Translations under genes and position numbers: made by a program
The notes under the pieces: model-generated
Told to the model about the DNA's origin: nothing
The model's database searches: none
Seen by the model: the letters and a program-made list of their open reading frames with translations, nothing else
Assembly: GCF_049310885.1 (NCBI RefSeq)
Contig: NZ_JBMDYO010000015.1
Coordinates: 1-17,119 of the forward strand
Source: CAYZJV01 sp049310885
GTDB lineage: Bacteria > Spirochaetota > Spirochaetia > Sphaerochaetales > Sphaerochaetaceae
Length of the DNA: 17,119 nucleotides
Direction: 5' to 3'
Shown here: positions 6,057 to 12,563 of the stretch, piece by piece
Position numbering within the stretch: the stretch's first letter is position 1
How the letters are laid out: each line of letters starts with the position of its first letter

Positions 6057-7317
6057 TACTCTCCTCCTGGGATGTGTCCGTATGCGTGTCTGCGAATGCC
6101 CCTGCCCGCGAGAGGGGGAGCATGTTTCCGTTGATGAGGTAGAGGTTCCCTCCGTCCTCGTCGGTAATGAGATCCATGTCCTCCAGTGTTCGGATATCGT
6201 TGGCACTCATCCAACCGTTCTGGCGCGCGGTGGCATACCCGCCCATGCGGCTCTGGTAATCACCACGCAGCAGACCTTCGACGTTGAAGCGAAAGAAATG
6301 CGTCTGCTTCTCATCGGAGGCCAACAGTGCACGCGAAAGTGCCTGCTCCCAGCGGATGACCCACGGGTCGAGAGTGTATTTGACGAACTCCAGCGACTGC
6401 TGCTCGATGTTGCTGAACGAGGACTTCTCCAGGTCCCCCACCATGTGAGGGGGGACGCGGAAGATGCGTGCGATCTCGTTGATCTGGAACTTGCGTGTCT
6501 GCAAAAACTGCGCCTGCTCGGGCGATATCGAGATGGGGGTGTATTTCATTCCCTCCTCGAGCACCGCAACCTTGTGCGAGTTGGACGAGCCGCCGAATTG
6601 GCCTTGCCACGTATCGCGCAGGCGGGAAGGGTCCTTCACCGTTCCCGGGTGCTCCAGCACCCCGCTTGGGGCAGCCCCGTTGGCGAAAAACTTCGCCCCA
6701 TACTCCTCACAGGCGATAGCCATACCGATGGCATTCTTTGCCATAGCAATCGGCGAGTAGCCCACCAACCCATCAAAGCCGAGTCCCGGTATGTGCAGTA
6801 CCTCTGAGGCGTCCAGTACCACCGAGTTTCCCTGCATGGTGGGAGCATCTTCGGCGCTGGTGGTGTATTGGTAGTAGAGCTTGCCGTGTTTGTCGCGGTC
6901 CACCTGCATGCGGTTGGGCATCAGCGGGTAGAGGGCCGCGACCTGGCCCTTGCCGTTTCGGATGATCTGGGCGTACGCGTTGCCCCAGAGCAAGAGGTGG
7001 GTCATCAGCGTCTCGCGGAACACGAAGCTGGTCATCTCCGCATTGGGCTCGCTGTGCAGCAGGGTGTACAGCGGATGATCCTTGGCCTTGTGTTTGCTCG
7101 AGTCATCGTCGTGACGGTACAGATGGAGCGGCAGGCCTGCGATCGCTTCGGCAAGGATACGCACGCAGGCATAGACTGCCGTCATCTGCATCGACGATCG
7201 TTCGTTCACCGCCTTGCCGGATGTCGATCCTCCGAAGAGAAAACTGTATGAGGACCCGCTGGTCCTGTTTTGCGGCTTGTCACGCGTTCTGGTGACAAGC
7301 TTGGATAAGAGTCCCAT
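5989..7317 (-). CDS. Portal protein, HK97 family
   Basis: 442 residues, ATG 7317 preceded by CAGGAGATACACAT. It forms the dodecameric ring through which DNA enters the head. Family features in order are the N-terminal KAVNERSSMQMTAVYACVRI and LAEAIAGLPLHLYR segments, the stem region with HPLYTLLHSEPNAEMT, then LLWGNAYAQIIRNGKGQVAA and LYPLMPNRMQV. Next come VLHIPGLGFDGLVGYSPI and, near 290-310, FQINEIARIFRVPPHMVGD with SFSNIEQQSLEFV. All are strongly typical of HK97-like portals. The C-terminal tail is acidic and then basic (QEESNEEQEV, KPERRRRQSENP), and its last 68 bases double as the start of the protease gene. Length is normal. A 9-bp inverted repeat lies inside the first codons. Confidence 0.95.
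   Translation of the reverse strand: MGLLSKLVTRTRDKPQNRTSGSSYSFLFGGSTSGKAVNERSSMQMTAVYACVRILAEAIAGLPLHLYRHDDDSSKHKAKDHPLYTLLHSEPNAEMTSFVFRETLMTHLLLWGNAYAQIIRNGKGQVAALYPLMPNRMQVDRDKHGKLYYQYTTSAEDAPTMQGNSVVLDASEVLHIPGLGFDGLVGYSPIAMAKNAIGMAIACEEYGAKFFANGAAPSGVLEHPGTVKDPSRLRDTWQGQFGGSSNSHKVAVLEEGMKYTPISISPEQAQFLQTRKFQINEIARIFRVPPHMVGDLEKSSFSNIEQQSLEFVKYTLDPWVIRWEQALSRALLASDEKQTHFFRFNVEGLLRGDYQSRMGGYATARQNGWMSANDIRTLEDMDLITDEDGGNLYLINGNMLPLSRAGAFADTHTDTSQEESNEEQEVLAMEKPERRRRQSENP
7275..7300. repeat. Inverted repeat within the first codons of the portal gene
   Basis: GCTTGTCAC (7275-7283) and GTGACAAGC (7292-7300) are perfect 9-bp arms with an 8-base loop. They fall at about codons 6-15 of the portal gene. 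A hairpin here could affect translation initiation or mRNA stability, or it may be a protein-binding palindrome. Confidence 0.5.
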
Positions 7318-7335
7318 ATGTGTATCTCCTGATTC

Positions 7336-8937
7336 CTAGATGAAGAGGATGCCTCGATCCTCGTAGACCGATTCGCGCACTTCGTTGCCACACCTGATCG
7401 CCCGATCTAGTGCCATGATCGTGGCAACCGCGCCGTCGATCTTCTCGGTAGACTTCTGCTTGTCGGGTTTGATGTTCCCCGCAGGGTCTGTTCGGATGAA
7501 GATGTTGTCCATCATCCAGCGGAGCACCGGATGGCCCGCATGTGCGATGCTCTGCCCCAATACCAGCTTCATCAGCTCCTTGGTCGGGGGGCTCATATCT
7601 TTGAATCCCTGTCCGAAGGGCACCACCGTGTAGCCCATGCCCTCAAGGTTCTGCACCATCTGCACCGCCCCCCAACGGTCGAACGCGATCTCCCGGATGT
7701 TGTATCTCTTGCCGAGCTCGCCGATGAAGGCCTCGATGAAGCCGTAGTGGACCACGTTGCCTTCGGTGGTCTGTACGTGGCCGGTTCGTTCCCATACGTC
7801 GTAGGGCACATGATCACGCCTCACACGCAGGCCCAGGCTGTCCTCGGGTATCCAGAACCAGGGAAGGATCACGAATTTGTCATGCTCATTCCTGGGTGGG
7901 AATACGAGCACGAACGCAGTGATGTCGGTGGTGCTTGAGAGGTCCAGTCCCCCGTAACAGACCCTGCCCTCGAGCTCCTCGGCATCGACGGGGAAGTTGC
8001 ACAGGTCCCATTTCTCCATCGGCATCCAGCGAACAGCCTGCTTGACCCATTGGTTGAGCCTGAGCTGACGGAACACATTCTCCTCGCCCGGGTTCTGCCT
8101 TGCGCTGTCACAGGCCGCCTTCACCTTCTCGAGGGTGATGGTATGCCCAAGCGACGGGTTGGCTTTCTTCCATGTCTTTGCATCGGTCCAGTCGTCGTCC
8201 TCCTCCGAACCGTAGATCACCGGGTAGAAGGTCTTGTCGTGTTTGCGACCTTCGATGATGTCCTTGGCCTTCTGGTGCTGCTCGTAGCAGATGGAATGCT
8301 GGTCGGTGCCCGCGGTGGTGATCAGAAAGAAAAGCGGCTGGGCACGCGCATCGCCCGAGCCCTTGGTCATCACGTCAAAGAGCTTTCTATTCGGTTGGGT
8401 GTGCAGTTCGTCGAAGACCACCCCATGGATATTGAATCCGTGCTTGGAGTAGGCCTCTGCGCTCAGCACCTGATAAAAGCTGTTGGTCGGCAGGTACACG
8501 ATGCGCTTGGTGGCGGCGAGGATCTTGACGCGTCGATTCAGCGAGGGACACATGCGCACCATGTCCGCTGCCACCTCGAAGACGATCGAGGCCTGCTGGC
8601 GGTCGGCCGCGCATCCGTAGACCTCGGCGCGTTCCTCGAAGTCCCCGCAGGTAAGCAGCAGCGCCACCGCAGCTGCAAGTTCGCTCTTGCCGTTCTTCTT
8701 GGGAATCTCGATGTAGGCGGTGTTGAACTGCCGATATCCATCGGTCTTGACGATACCGAACAGGTCGCGGATGATTCTCTCCTGCCAGGGAAGCAGCTTG
8801 AAGGGCTTTCCCGCCCAAACCCCCTTGGTGTGGCAGAGGCATTCGATGAACCCAACTGCACGGTCGGCCAGGGTCTTGTCGTAGGTCGATTCCTTTGCCA
8901 TGAAGGATGTAGGGGTGTATTTCTTCGGTTTCGGCAT
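7336..8937 (-). CDS. Terminase large subunit (ATPase-nuclease)
   Basis: 533 residues, ATG 8937. It pumps DNA into the prohead and cuts concatemers. The ATPase half shows a Q-like entry region (FKLLPWQERIIRDLFG), Walker A variant IPKKNGKSE at about 78-86, coupling-type segment AEVYGCAADRQQASIVFEVA, and Walker B VVFDE at about 173-177 with the following LHTQ. The nuclease half shows three likely metal-binding aspartates: GGLDLSS (about 332), AFDRWG (about 420) and EKIDGAVA (about 501). This is the Terminase_1/'IPKKNGKS' type found in HK97-like siphophages, often together with a P27-type small subunit and an HNH protein. Both of those are here, but unusually far upstream. A terminator sits just before this gene. 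Confidence 0.95.
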   Translation of the reverse strand: MPKPKKYTPTSFMAKESTYDKTLADRAVGFIECLCHTKGVWAGKPFKLLPWQERIIRDLFGIVKTDGYRQFNTAYIEIPKKNGKSELAAAVALLLTCGDFEERAEVYGCAADRQQASIVFEVAADMVRMCPSLNRRVKILAATKRIVYLPTNSFYQVLSAEAYSKHGFNIHGVVFDELHTQPNRKLFDVMTKGSGDARAQPLFFLITTAGTDQHSICYEQHQKAKDIIEGRKHDKTFYPVIYGSEEDDDWTDAKTWKKANPSLGHTITLEKVKAACDSARQNPGEENVFRQLRLNQWVKQAVRWMPMEKWDLCNFPVDAEELEGRVCYGGLDLSSTTDITAFVLVFPPRNEHDKFVILPWFWIPEDSLGLRVRRDHVPYDVWERTGHVQTTEGNVVHYGFIEAFIGELGKRYNIREIAFDRWGAVQMVQNLEGMGYTVVPFGQGFKDMSPPTKELMKLVLGQSIAHAGHPVLRWMMDNIFIRTDPAGNIKPDKQKSTEKIDGAVATIMALDRAIRCGNEVRESVYEDRGILFI

Positions 8938-8962
8938 AACTTATTTCATTCCTCAGGGCAAA

Positions 8963-8986
8963 CAAAAAGGACCCGGCGTGGGTCCC
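8963..8986 (-). terminator. Rho-independent terminator upstream of terL
   Basis: On the minus strand GGACCC, ACGCC loop, GGGTCC, then TTTTTG: a perfect 6-bp GC-rich stem and a five-T tract. It sits between the small gene ending at 9009 and the terL start at 8937. This would end the transcript of the accessory block and make the structural operon depend on read-through, antitermination or a separate promoter. Confidence 0.8.
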
Positions 8987-9008
8987 TTCAAGTGGTGGGT
9001 ACTTGTTG

Positions 9009-9233
9009 TCAGTTGTATGTTTTCTTCAGGCTCACAAGGGCCTGCCTGGTATCAGTGTCACGTGGCCTGATGTCCCAGCCGCGGTCATAGTTGCATACGA
9101 CGTTGCCATTCCTCTTGAGCATCAGCTTGGAGATCCTGCCCTCGTCGATCCCGTATTCCGAACCCTCCCCGTACACCTTGATGCAGTACCTGAAAACGCT
9201 CTTCCCGATCTCCAAAGTTCCTTCTCTCCACAT
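9009..9233 (-). CDS. Small conserved phage protein (DUF7678-like)
   Basis: 74 residues, ATG 9233 with GGAGG about 7 bases upstream. The pattern MWREGTLEIGKSVFRYCIKV, EGSEYGIDEGRISKLMLKR and VCNYDRGWDIRPR is one I recall from short phage proteins encoded near terminase and amidoligase genes. I believe they are catalogued as DUF7678, though the number is from memory. Function is unknown. The fold looks like a small beta-sheet protein with no membrane segment or signal. It appears to be its own transcription unit, with a candidate promoter at 9285-9312 and a strong terminator at 8963-8986. Confidence 0.7.
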   Translation of the reverse strand: MWREGTLEIGKSVFRYCIKVYGEGSEYGIDEGRISKLMLKRNGNVVCNYDRGWDIRPRDTDTRQALVSLKKTYN

Positions 9234-9284
9234 GCCCTTGCCTCCGTGTCCGTTTTGTTGGTGTATATATCCCTCAATTCGGAA

Positions 9285-9312
9285 ACTATAGCAACCTGTT
9301 ACAGAGCAATAA
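9285..9312 (-). promoter_or_regulatory. Candidate promoter for the small gene at 9009-9233
   Basis: Minus strand: TTATTG (9307-9312), a 16-base spacer ending in TTGC, and TATAGT (9285-9290), about 52 bases before the start codon. The same layout recurs before the amidoligase gene. The -35 is weak, but the extended -10 (TTGCTATA) could compensate. Confidence 0.45.
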
Positions 9313-9356
9313 TTTGAAGAAAAACACTACTGGTGCAGAGTCGGGTATGACACCTT

Positions 9357-9380
9357 GCGAAGGCTCTTGTCAGCCTTCGC
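9357..9380. repeat. Perfect 9-bp hairpin at the 3' end of the DUF5049 gene
   Basis: GCGAAGGCT (9357-9365) and AGCCTTCGC (9372-9380) with a 6-base loop. The stem spans the stop codon of the DUF5049 gene. No T run follows on either strand, so it is not a standard terminator. It may protect the 3' end of the amidoligase transcript or stop transcription with a factor. Confidence 0.55.
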
Positions 9381-9549
9381 CTGTGAGTATGAAGTGAGCG
9401 TATTCCCTTGTGTTGTCCCCATCAAGGTAGTCGACAAGTTCCGTAAGTCCCATCTGGGAGGCGATCCACTGGACCGCCCCCGTGTTGAACATGTTCGTCA
9501 GACCACTGTCACGTACCTTGAGGATCTGCTCCTTGATCTGCTCAGGCAT
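9370..9549 (-). CDS. DUF5049 family protein
   Basis: 59 residues from the ATG at 9549. The frame is open further upstream, but the conserved family begins here and the GGAGG ribosome site lies about 6 bases before it. It shows MPEQIKEQILKVRDSGLTNM, then FNTGAVQWIASQMG, ELVDYLDGDNTREYAHFIL and a terminal TGE. This matches the DUF5049 pattern I know from phage and gut-bacterial genomes ('ke.I..IR.sG.tNMfD...Vq.iA...g...Lv.fi......Y..fI.tG'). Function is unknown; it is probably a compact helical protein. It overlaps the cyclotransferase stop by 8 bases, so the two are likely translated together. It is the last gene of the amidoligase unit. Confidence 0.8.
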   Translation of the reverse strand: MPEQIKEQILKVRDSGLTNMFNTGAVQWIASQMGLTELVDYLDGDNTREYAHFILTGEG

Positions 9550-9988
9550 CGCCGGCCTCCATCGATTCCATAACCGCCTGCTTGAGGATACCCTCATCGA
9601 AGCCGCAGTCGTAGTAACCGTCAAGGATGGTCGAGTAATAGTATGCATCCGGCATCGCCAGTGGAGGTCCTTCGTTCATGACGTAGGCCATCGCCACCAA
9701 CTCATCCCCGTCCAGGTTCACCATCAGTTTTTTCTTTCGATACAGGTGGGGGTGACCCTCGTAGCGGTCCAAGGCCTTCTCGCACTTCTCGGTGATCTGC
9801 CAGAGGAGCACCGGAACACTTGCTCCTCGTTTCATTTCGATGGTGGCCACGCCAGTATGTCGGCCTCCCCGGAATAACAGCTGATAATCGTGCAGTACTG
9901 TTGTTCCGATGACTGCGGCATCGGGGCATCGCTCTCCCATCTGTTCGAGGTTCAGATTGCTTCCATAGGCCAGATAGACTTTCTTCAT
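9542..9988 (-). CDS. Gamma-glutamylcyclotransferase-like protein (GGCT/AIG2 fold)
   Basis: 148 residues, ATG 9988 with AAGGAG upstream. The N-terminus KVYLAYGSNLNLEQMGERCP contains the substrate-binding YGSNL loop of the BtrG/GGCT/AIG2 superfamily. The expected catalytic glutamate is Glu77 in ALDRYEGHPHLYRKKKL. The strand order (VLHDYQLLFRG, GVATIEMKRG, VPVLLWQIT) fits the small beta-barrel. Family members release gamma-glutamyl groups as 5-oxoproline or act on gamma-glutamyl-amine conjugates. Here it lies between an amidoligase and DUF5049 genes and overlaps the latter. Paired with an ATP-dependent amide-forming ligase, it could trim, release or edit the ligase product. The substrate cannot be read from the sequence. 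The family call is firm; the reaction is inference. Confidence 0.88.
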   Translation of the reverse strand: MKKVYLAYGSNLNLEQMGERCPDAAVIGTTVLHDYQLLFRGGRHTGVATIEMKRGASVPVLLWQITEKCEKALDRYEGHPHLYRKKKLMVNLDGDELVAMAYVMNEGPPLAMPDAYYYSTILDGYYDCGFDEGILKQAVMESMEAGDA

Positions 9989-10068
9989 CGTTGTTACACT
10001 CCTTCACTTGGTCTTCTACCACCCCAAGGGCGGTCGTCCCGCCCTCAGCTTGCAGATCCGTCGCCCCT

Positions 10069-10974
10069 TCAGGCGGCAACACGCCTCCTCCACGCGGCAC
10101 ATCCCGAGAGCCGCTTGCACAGGTGCTCTCGGCAGGCCTTGTACTCGTCGCCGATGAAGCCGATGCGGTTGAGGTAGGTGCGCATCGCAAACTTCTCGTT
10201 CTCGGCTTGGGGCTTCTTGGTGCTCGCCGAGCTTTGTGAGAGCGCTTGGGTGTTCAGCGCAAGGGCAAGGACGATGTAGCTTCTGACCTCTCCGGCATGG
10301 AGGGTGCTGTTGAAACCGCGTAGCTCGACGGTCTTGTGGCCGTGGAAGAAAGAGTGCAGGTTCAAGAAATGGTAGCGGCTTTCGTGGTAGTGTGCGTCCC
10401 GGTTTCCCCGGTAGCCTTCGTACCAGATGCTCTCGATCTTGGCGAAGGTGGTCGGCTTGGCTCGGTTCATGGTCGCCACAAGGTGCTCGTCCATCCTCTT
10501 GCAGTACCGTGCCCGTGAAGCCTCTATGCCGAGGGCCTTGTAGAACAGGTCGTTTCGGGCGTAGATGATGTTCACAAAGTTTCTGATCGAGCGTGGTGTG
10601 TGCGGCTGGCCATCAAGGTGGATGTGGATGCCGCAGGAGCTGTTGGTGAAGGCCCCGGCCTTTCTCAGTGCCCTGATGACCTCCTGCAGGTTCTCGATGT
10701 CAGCTTCGTAGGTGAGGATCGGGCTGACCAACTCGACGCTATACAGGCGTGATGCACTCTCTTTGATCCCTCGAGTCTTGGTTTCGCATCGAATGGATCC
10801 GTCATAGGTGAACTTCCATGTGCGGCCATCGAAGGTCTTCAGTTCGTAGGTGTCGTAGTAGGAACCACCGTAGAGCAGCTCTCCACCGAGGACCGTCTGG
10901 GCAGCCAGGGCTGCGTCCTTGCGGGTGATGCCTGTCATCTCTATCTCGATTCCGAACCGTGTTGTCTTTTCCAT
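10069..10974 (-). CDS. Amidoligase (Amidoligase_2 type, glutamine-synthetase-like fold)
   Basis: 301 residues from ATG 10974 (AGAGAGG ribosome site); an upstream in-frame start at 11022 is less likely. Amidoligases of the COOH-NH2 ligase group form amide bonds from ATP, a carboxylate and an amine. Visible family motifs are FGIEIEM at 7-13, DGSI at about 58-61, ELVSPIL at about 81-87, CGIHIHLD at about 114-121 and TVELRGFNST at about 215-224. The Glu and His residues in these are the expected metal/ATP ligands and look intact. The C-terminal tail is basic (EHLCKRLSGCAAWRRRV). It leads a small unit with a cyclotransferase and DUF5049 behind its own candidate promoter. Published comparative work on such phage-borne ligase/cyclotransferase neighbourhoods proposed peptide or cell-wall modification; the substrate here is unknown. 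Confidence 0.9.
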   Translation of the reverse strand: MEKTTRFGIEIEMTGITRKDAALAAQTVLGGELLYGGSYYDTYELKTFDGRTWKFTYDGSIRCETKTRGIKESASRLYSVELVSPILTYEADIENLQEVIRALRKAGAFTNSSCGIHIHLDGQPHTPRSIRNFVNIIYARNDLFYKALGIEASRARYCKRMDEHLVATMNRAKPTTFAKIESIWYEGYRGNRDAHYHESRYHFLNLHSFFHGHKTVELRGFNSTLHAGEVRSYIVLALALNTQALSQSSASTKKPQAENEKFAMRTYLNRIGFIGDEYKACREHLCKRLSGCAAWRRRVAA

Positions 10975-11033
10975 GCCGTCTACCTCTCTTTGGTGTGTTT
11001 TTCTTCGTACTGTAGTAATCACTCAAAGAGGGA

Positions 11034-11061
11034 TATATAGCAAGTGTATATATGCAAATAA
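11034..11061 (-). promoter_or_regulatory. Candidate promoter for the amidoligase unit
   Basis: Minus strand: TTATTT (11056-11061), a 16-base spacer ending in TTGC, and TATATA (11034-11039), about 59 bases before the amidoligase start. It lies in an AT-rich gap between the amidoligase and the divergent plus-strand gene. Layout and spacer length equal those of the candidate at 9285-9312. Confidence 0.45.
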
Positions 11062-11121
11062 GATACACTAATTTTATATTATGAATGGATCGAATTTTTG
11101 TTGCCTTTTTGCGGACCCCGT

Positions 11122-11931
11122 ATGACAATGCATGAGGTTTCCAACCCGGATTCCATACCAGAAACAACCAAGGAGATCCTCTTGAGCAACACCAATTCGA
11201 TATTCACGATACATGATGTGCCCGTTTTCAGGGCACTGGACAGTATCAGCATGAAAACCTTCCAGCTTCTCATGGGCTGCGGTACGATCGACCCGGTCAA
11301 TCCATCGCTCTTCGTGCTGGGCCTTGGGGGGACCGAACATCTGTATGAGGCTGACATGCTCGTCCTGGAACTGAGTCCGCTATCAGTGCGAGTGATGGAG
11401 GTCGGCAAGGCAGCCCTGGGTGATCTTCCTGCCTTCGAGATGAACCTCGAGCCTCTGTTCGCCCTGATGGGACCGGCTTGTCCGTCCTTGCTGCTCTCGC
11501 CTACGATGCTGCCTCCGATGATCGTGGAGAAGCTGTACCATCTGTACTTCCGTTCACGAAACGACGGCTGGCGGCTCCTTGAGGGTGTGAGAAGCTATCC
11601 GGGTAACCCGTTCAAACGGGTGAGAAGGGAGCTTGGGGCACGATACAATGCCTCGGGCCCATTGAAGGACCGAAGGCTGGAAAGAGATGAGGCAACGGAA
11701 CTGGCATTGCAGTTGCTTGAAAAAAGGGCCGTCGATATGGAATGGAAAACCTTCATCCTCTCATGGGGCGACGCTGCCAGCAATGCACTTGATGAGGATC
11801 CGTCGACCCTTGTCATGAGCCTTGAGGATTTCCTTTCCCTTTACGACGGGTTACAGACAACCTGCCGTCTCAAGTGGAAAAGGCACACTAGAAGATCTTA
11901 TGCCGGGGGATCTCCTCACCCGGTTTCCTGA
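11122..11931 (+). CDS. Unknown protein; only gene on the plus strand
   Basis: 269 residues if it starts at ATG 11122; ATG 11128 or TTG 11098 are alternatives, and none has a good ribosome site. Codon use looks genuine (many G/C third positions, no low-complexity runs). I do not recognise the family. Visible content is SMKTFQLLMGCGTIDPVNPS, a Gly/Leu-rich SLFVLGLGGTEHLYEADMLV, a hydrophobic MLPPMIVEKLYHLYFRSRN, a basic FKRVRRELGARYN and a C-terminal helical region (DEATELALQLLEKRAVDMEW). There is no signal peptide or clear membrane span. It is divergent from the amidoligase across an AT-rich gap and converges on DUF4314, overlapping it by 44 bases. Such lone opposite-strand genes in phages are often cargo genes (lysogeny-expressed, exclusion or defence); that role is only a guess. 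Confidence 0.6.
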   Translation: MTMHEVSNPDSIPETTKEILLSNTNSIFTIHDVPVFRALDSISMKTFQLLMGCGTIDPVNPSLFVLGLGGTEHLYEADMLVLELSPLSVRVMEVGKAALGDLPAFEMNLEPLFALMGPACPSLLLSPTMLPPMIVEKLYHLYFRSRNDGWRLLEGVRSYPGNPFKRVRRELGARYNASGPLKDRRLERDEATELALQLLEKRAVDMEWKTFILSWGDAASNALDEDPSTLVMSLEDFLSLYDGLQTTCRLKWKRHTRRSYAGGSPHPVS

Positions 11932-12136
11932 CCATGTCGACACCCGGCACCACGCCCAGTGTCGAGCCGGTCTCCCAAGCAACATGCATGGTCCCAATGT
12001 CGTCCACCTGGATCACGATTCCCTTGGTCCCCTTGGGTGGGGCTTGCTCGTCATCCATGTGCACCAGCTCAACCGTACATCCCTTTGGGTATTGGAGTTT
12101 GAGTACCTCAATTCGTTTCTTGTTCATCTCATCCAT
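11888..12136 (-). CDS. DUF4314 family protein
   Basis: 82 residues, ATG 12136 with AAGGAGG 7 bases upstream. It carries the full DUF4314 pattern: NKKRIEVLKLQYPKGCTVEL, VHMDDEQAPPKGTKGIVIQV, DDIGTMHVAWETGSTLGVVP and VDMVRKPGEEIP. This is an SH3-like small beta-barrel family common in phages and mobile elements. Its function is unknown, though the 'GT.G.V..VDDiG.i.v.W..G..L' core resembles nucleic-acid or peptide-binding barrels. In related phages it commonly sits near amidoligase, DUF5049 and methylase genes, as here. Its 3' end overlaps the convergent unknown gene by 44 bases. Confidence 0.88.
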   Translation of the reverse strand: MDEMNKKRIEVLKLQYPKGCTVELVHMDDEQAPPKGTKGIVIQVDDIGTMHVAWETGSTLGVVPGVDMVRKPGEEIPRHKIF

Positions 12137-12180
12137 GGTGTACCCTCCTTGTCAGGCTGCATTGATTGCCTAGGTTTCCA

Positions 12181-12190
12181 CTAATAGCAA
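12181..12190 (-). promoter_or_regulatory. Candidate extended -10 element before DUF4314
   Basis: Minus strand TTGCTATTAG (12181-12190), 45 bases before the DUF4314 start, matches the TTGCTATA elements upstream of the amidoligase and the 9009-9233 gene. No convincing -35 is seen, so this is weaker than the other two. Confidence 0.3.
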
Positions 12191-12200
12191 GTCCCATACC

Positions 12201-12563
12201 CTAAGGTTTTGACAACGCCTCCAAGATAAGGCCGATCTGGCGCAGGTATTGCTTGTAGCGGTGAGCGAAAAGCGGCAGTTCGTTCTCCCCGTAGTACAAA
12301 AGCTTGTCGGCATCCGCCTCTGTTATGCAGTACAATCCATTCTGATATGTCCAGTTCAGGGTGGGGAAGGCCGGAATTGTTGGTCCTTCGGGAGCCATCG
12401 ATACCAGAGTTTGGCGATATGGATCACTGACCTCGACCGTCGGTGTGCTCGTGCAGCCGGTTGAGACGATCAAGACGGCCAGCAGAGTCACCGCTTTCAG
12501 GAGGTTCGATCTTTTCAGGTGGTTTTTCTTTGGCGATGGTGGTGACCTTCTGCTGTACTTCAT
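12201..12563 (-). CDS. o-spanin lipoprotein (Rz1-like)
   Basis: 120 residues, ATG 12563 after GGAGAAG. A basic N-terminus (SPKKNHLKRSN) leads into a hydrophobic signal (LLKAVTLLAVLIV) and the lipobox STGC, with the lipidated Cys at 37. After cleavage, about 84 residues lie in the periplasm, anchored to the outer membrane. This part includes Pro-rich segments (APEGPTIPAFPTLNWTY) and a C-terminal helix (AHRYKQYLRQIGLILEAL). The first 140 bases overlap the i-spanin gene in another frame, the classic Rz/Rz1 arrangement. The o-spanin meets the i-spanin across the periplasm to fuse inner and outer membranes at lysis. The gene context, lipobox and overlap all agree. It is longer than lambda Rz1 (60 residues), which occurs in other phages. 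Confidence 0.82.
   Translation of the reverse strand: MKYSRRSPPSPKKNHLKRSNLLKAVTLLAVLIVSTGCTSTPTVEVSDPYRQTLVSMAPEGPTIPAFPTLNWTYQNGLYCITEADADKLLYYGENELPLFAHRYKQYLRQIGLILEALSKP

Noticed and set aside
5845..6807. 320-codon open frame on the plus strand
   Set aside because: Antisense to portal and protease genes, which have complete family motifs; composition is that of a mirror frame.
8050..9090. 346-codon open frame on the plus strand
   Set aside because: Lies antisense to terL in a GC-biased frame, with no ribosome site and no recognisable motif; terL is certain.
9702..10190. 162-codon minus frame over the amidoligase-GGCT junction
   Set aside because: Off-frame relative to two well supported genes; Arg/Pro/Ser-rich composition.
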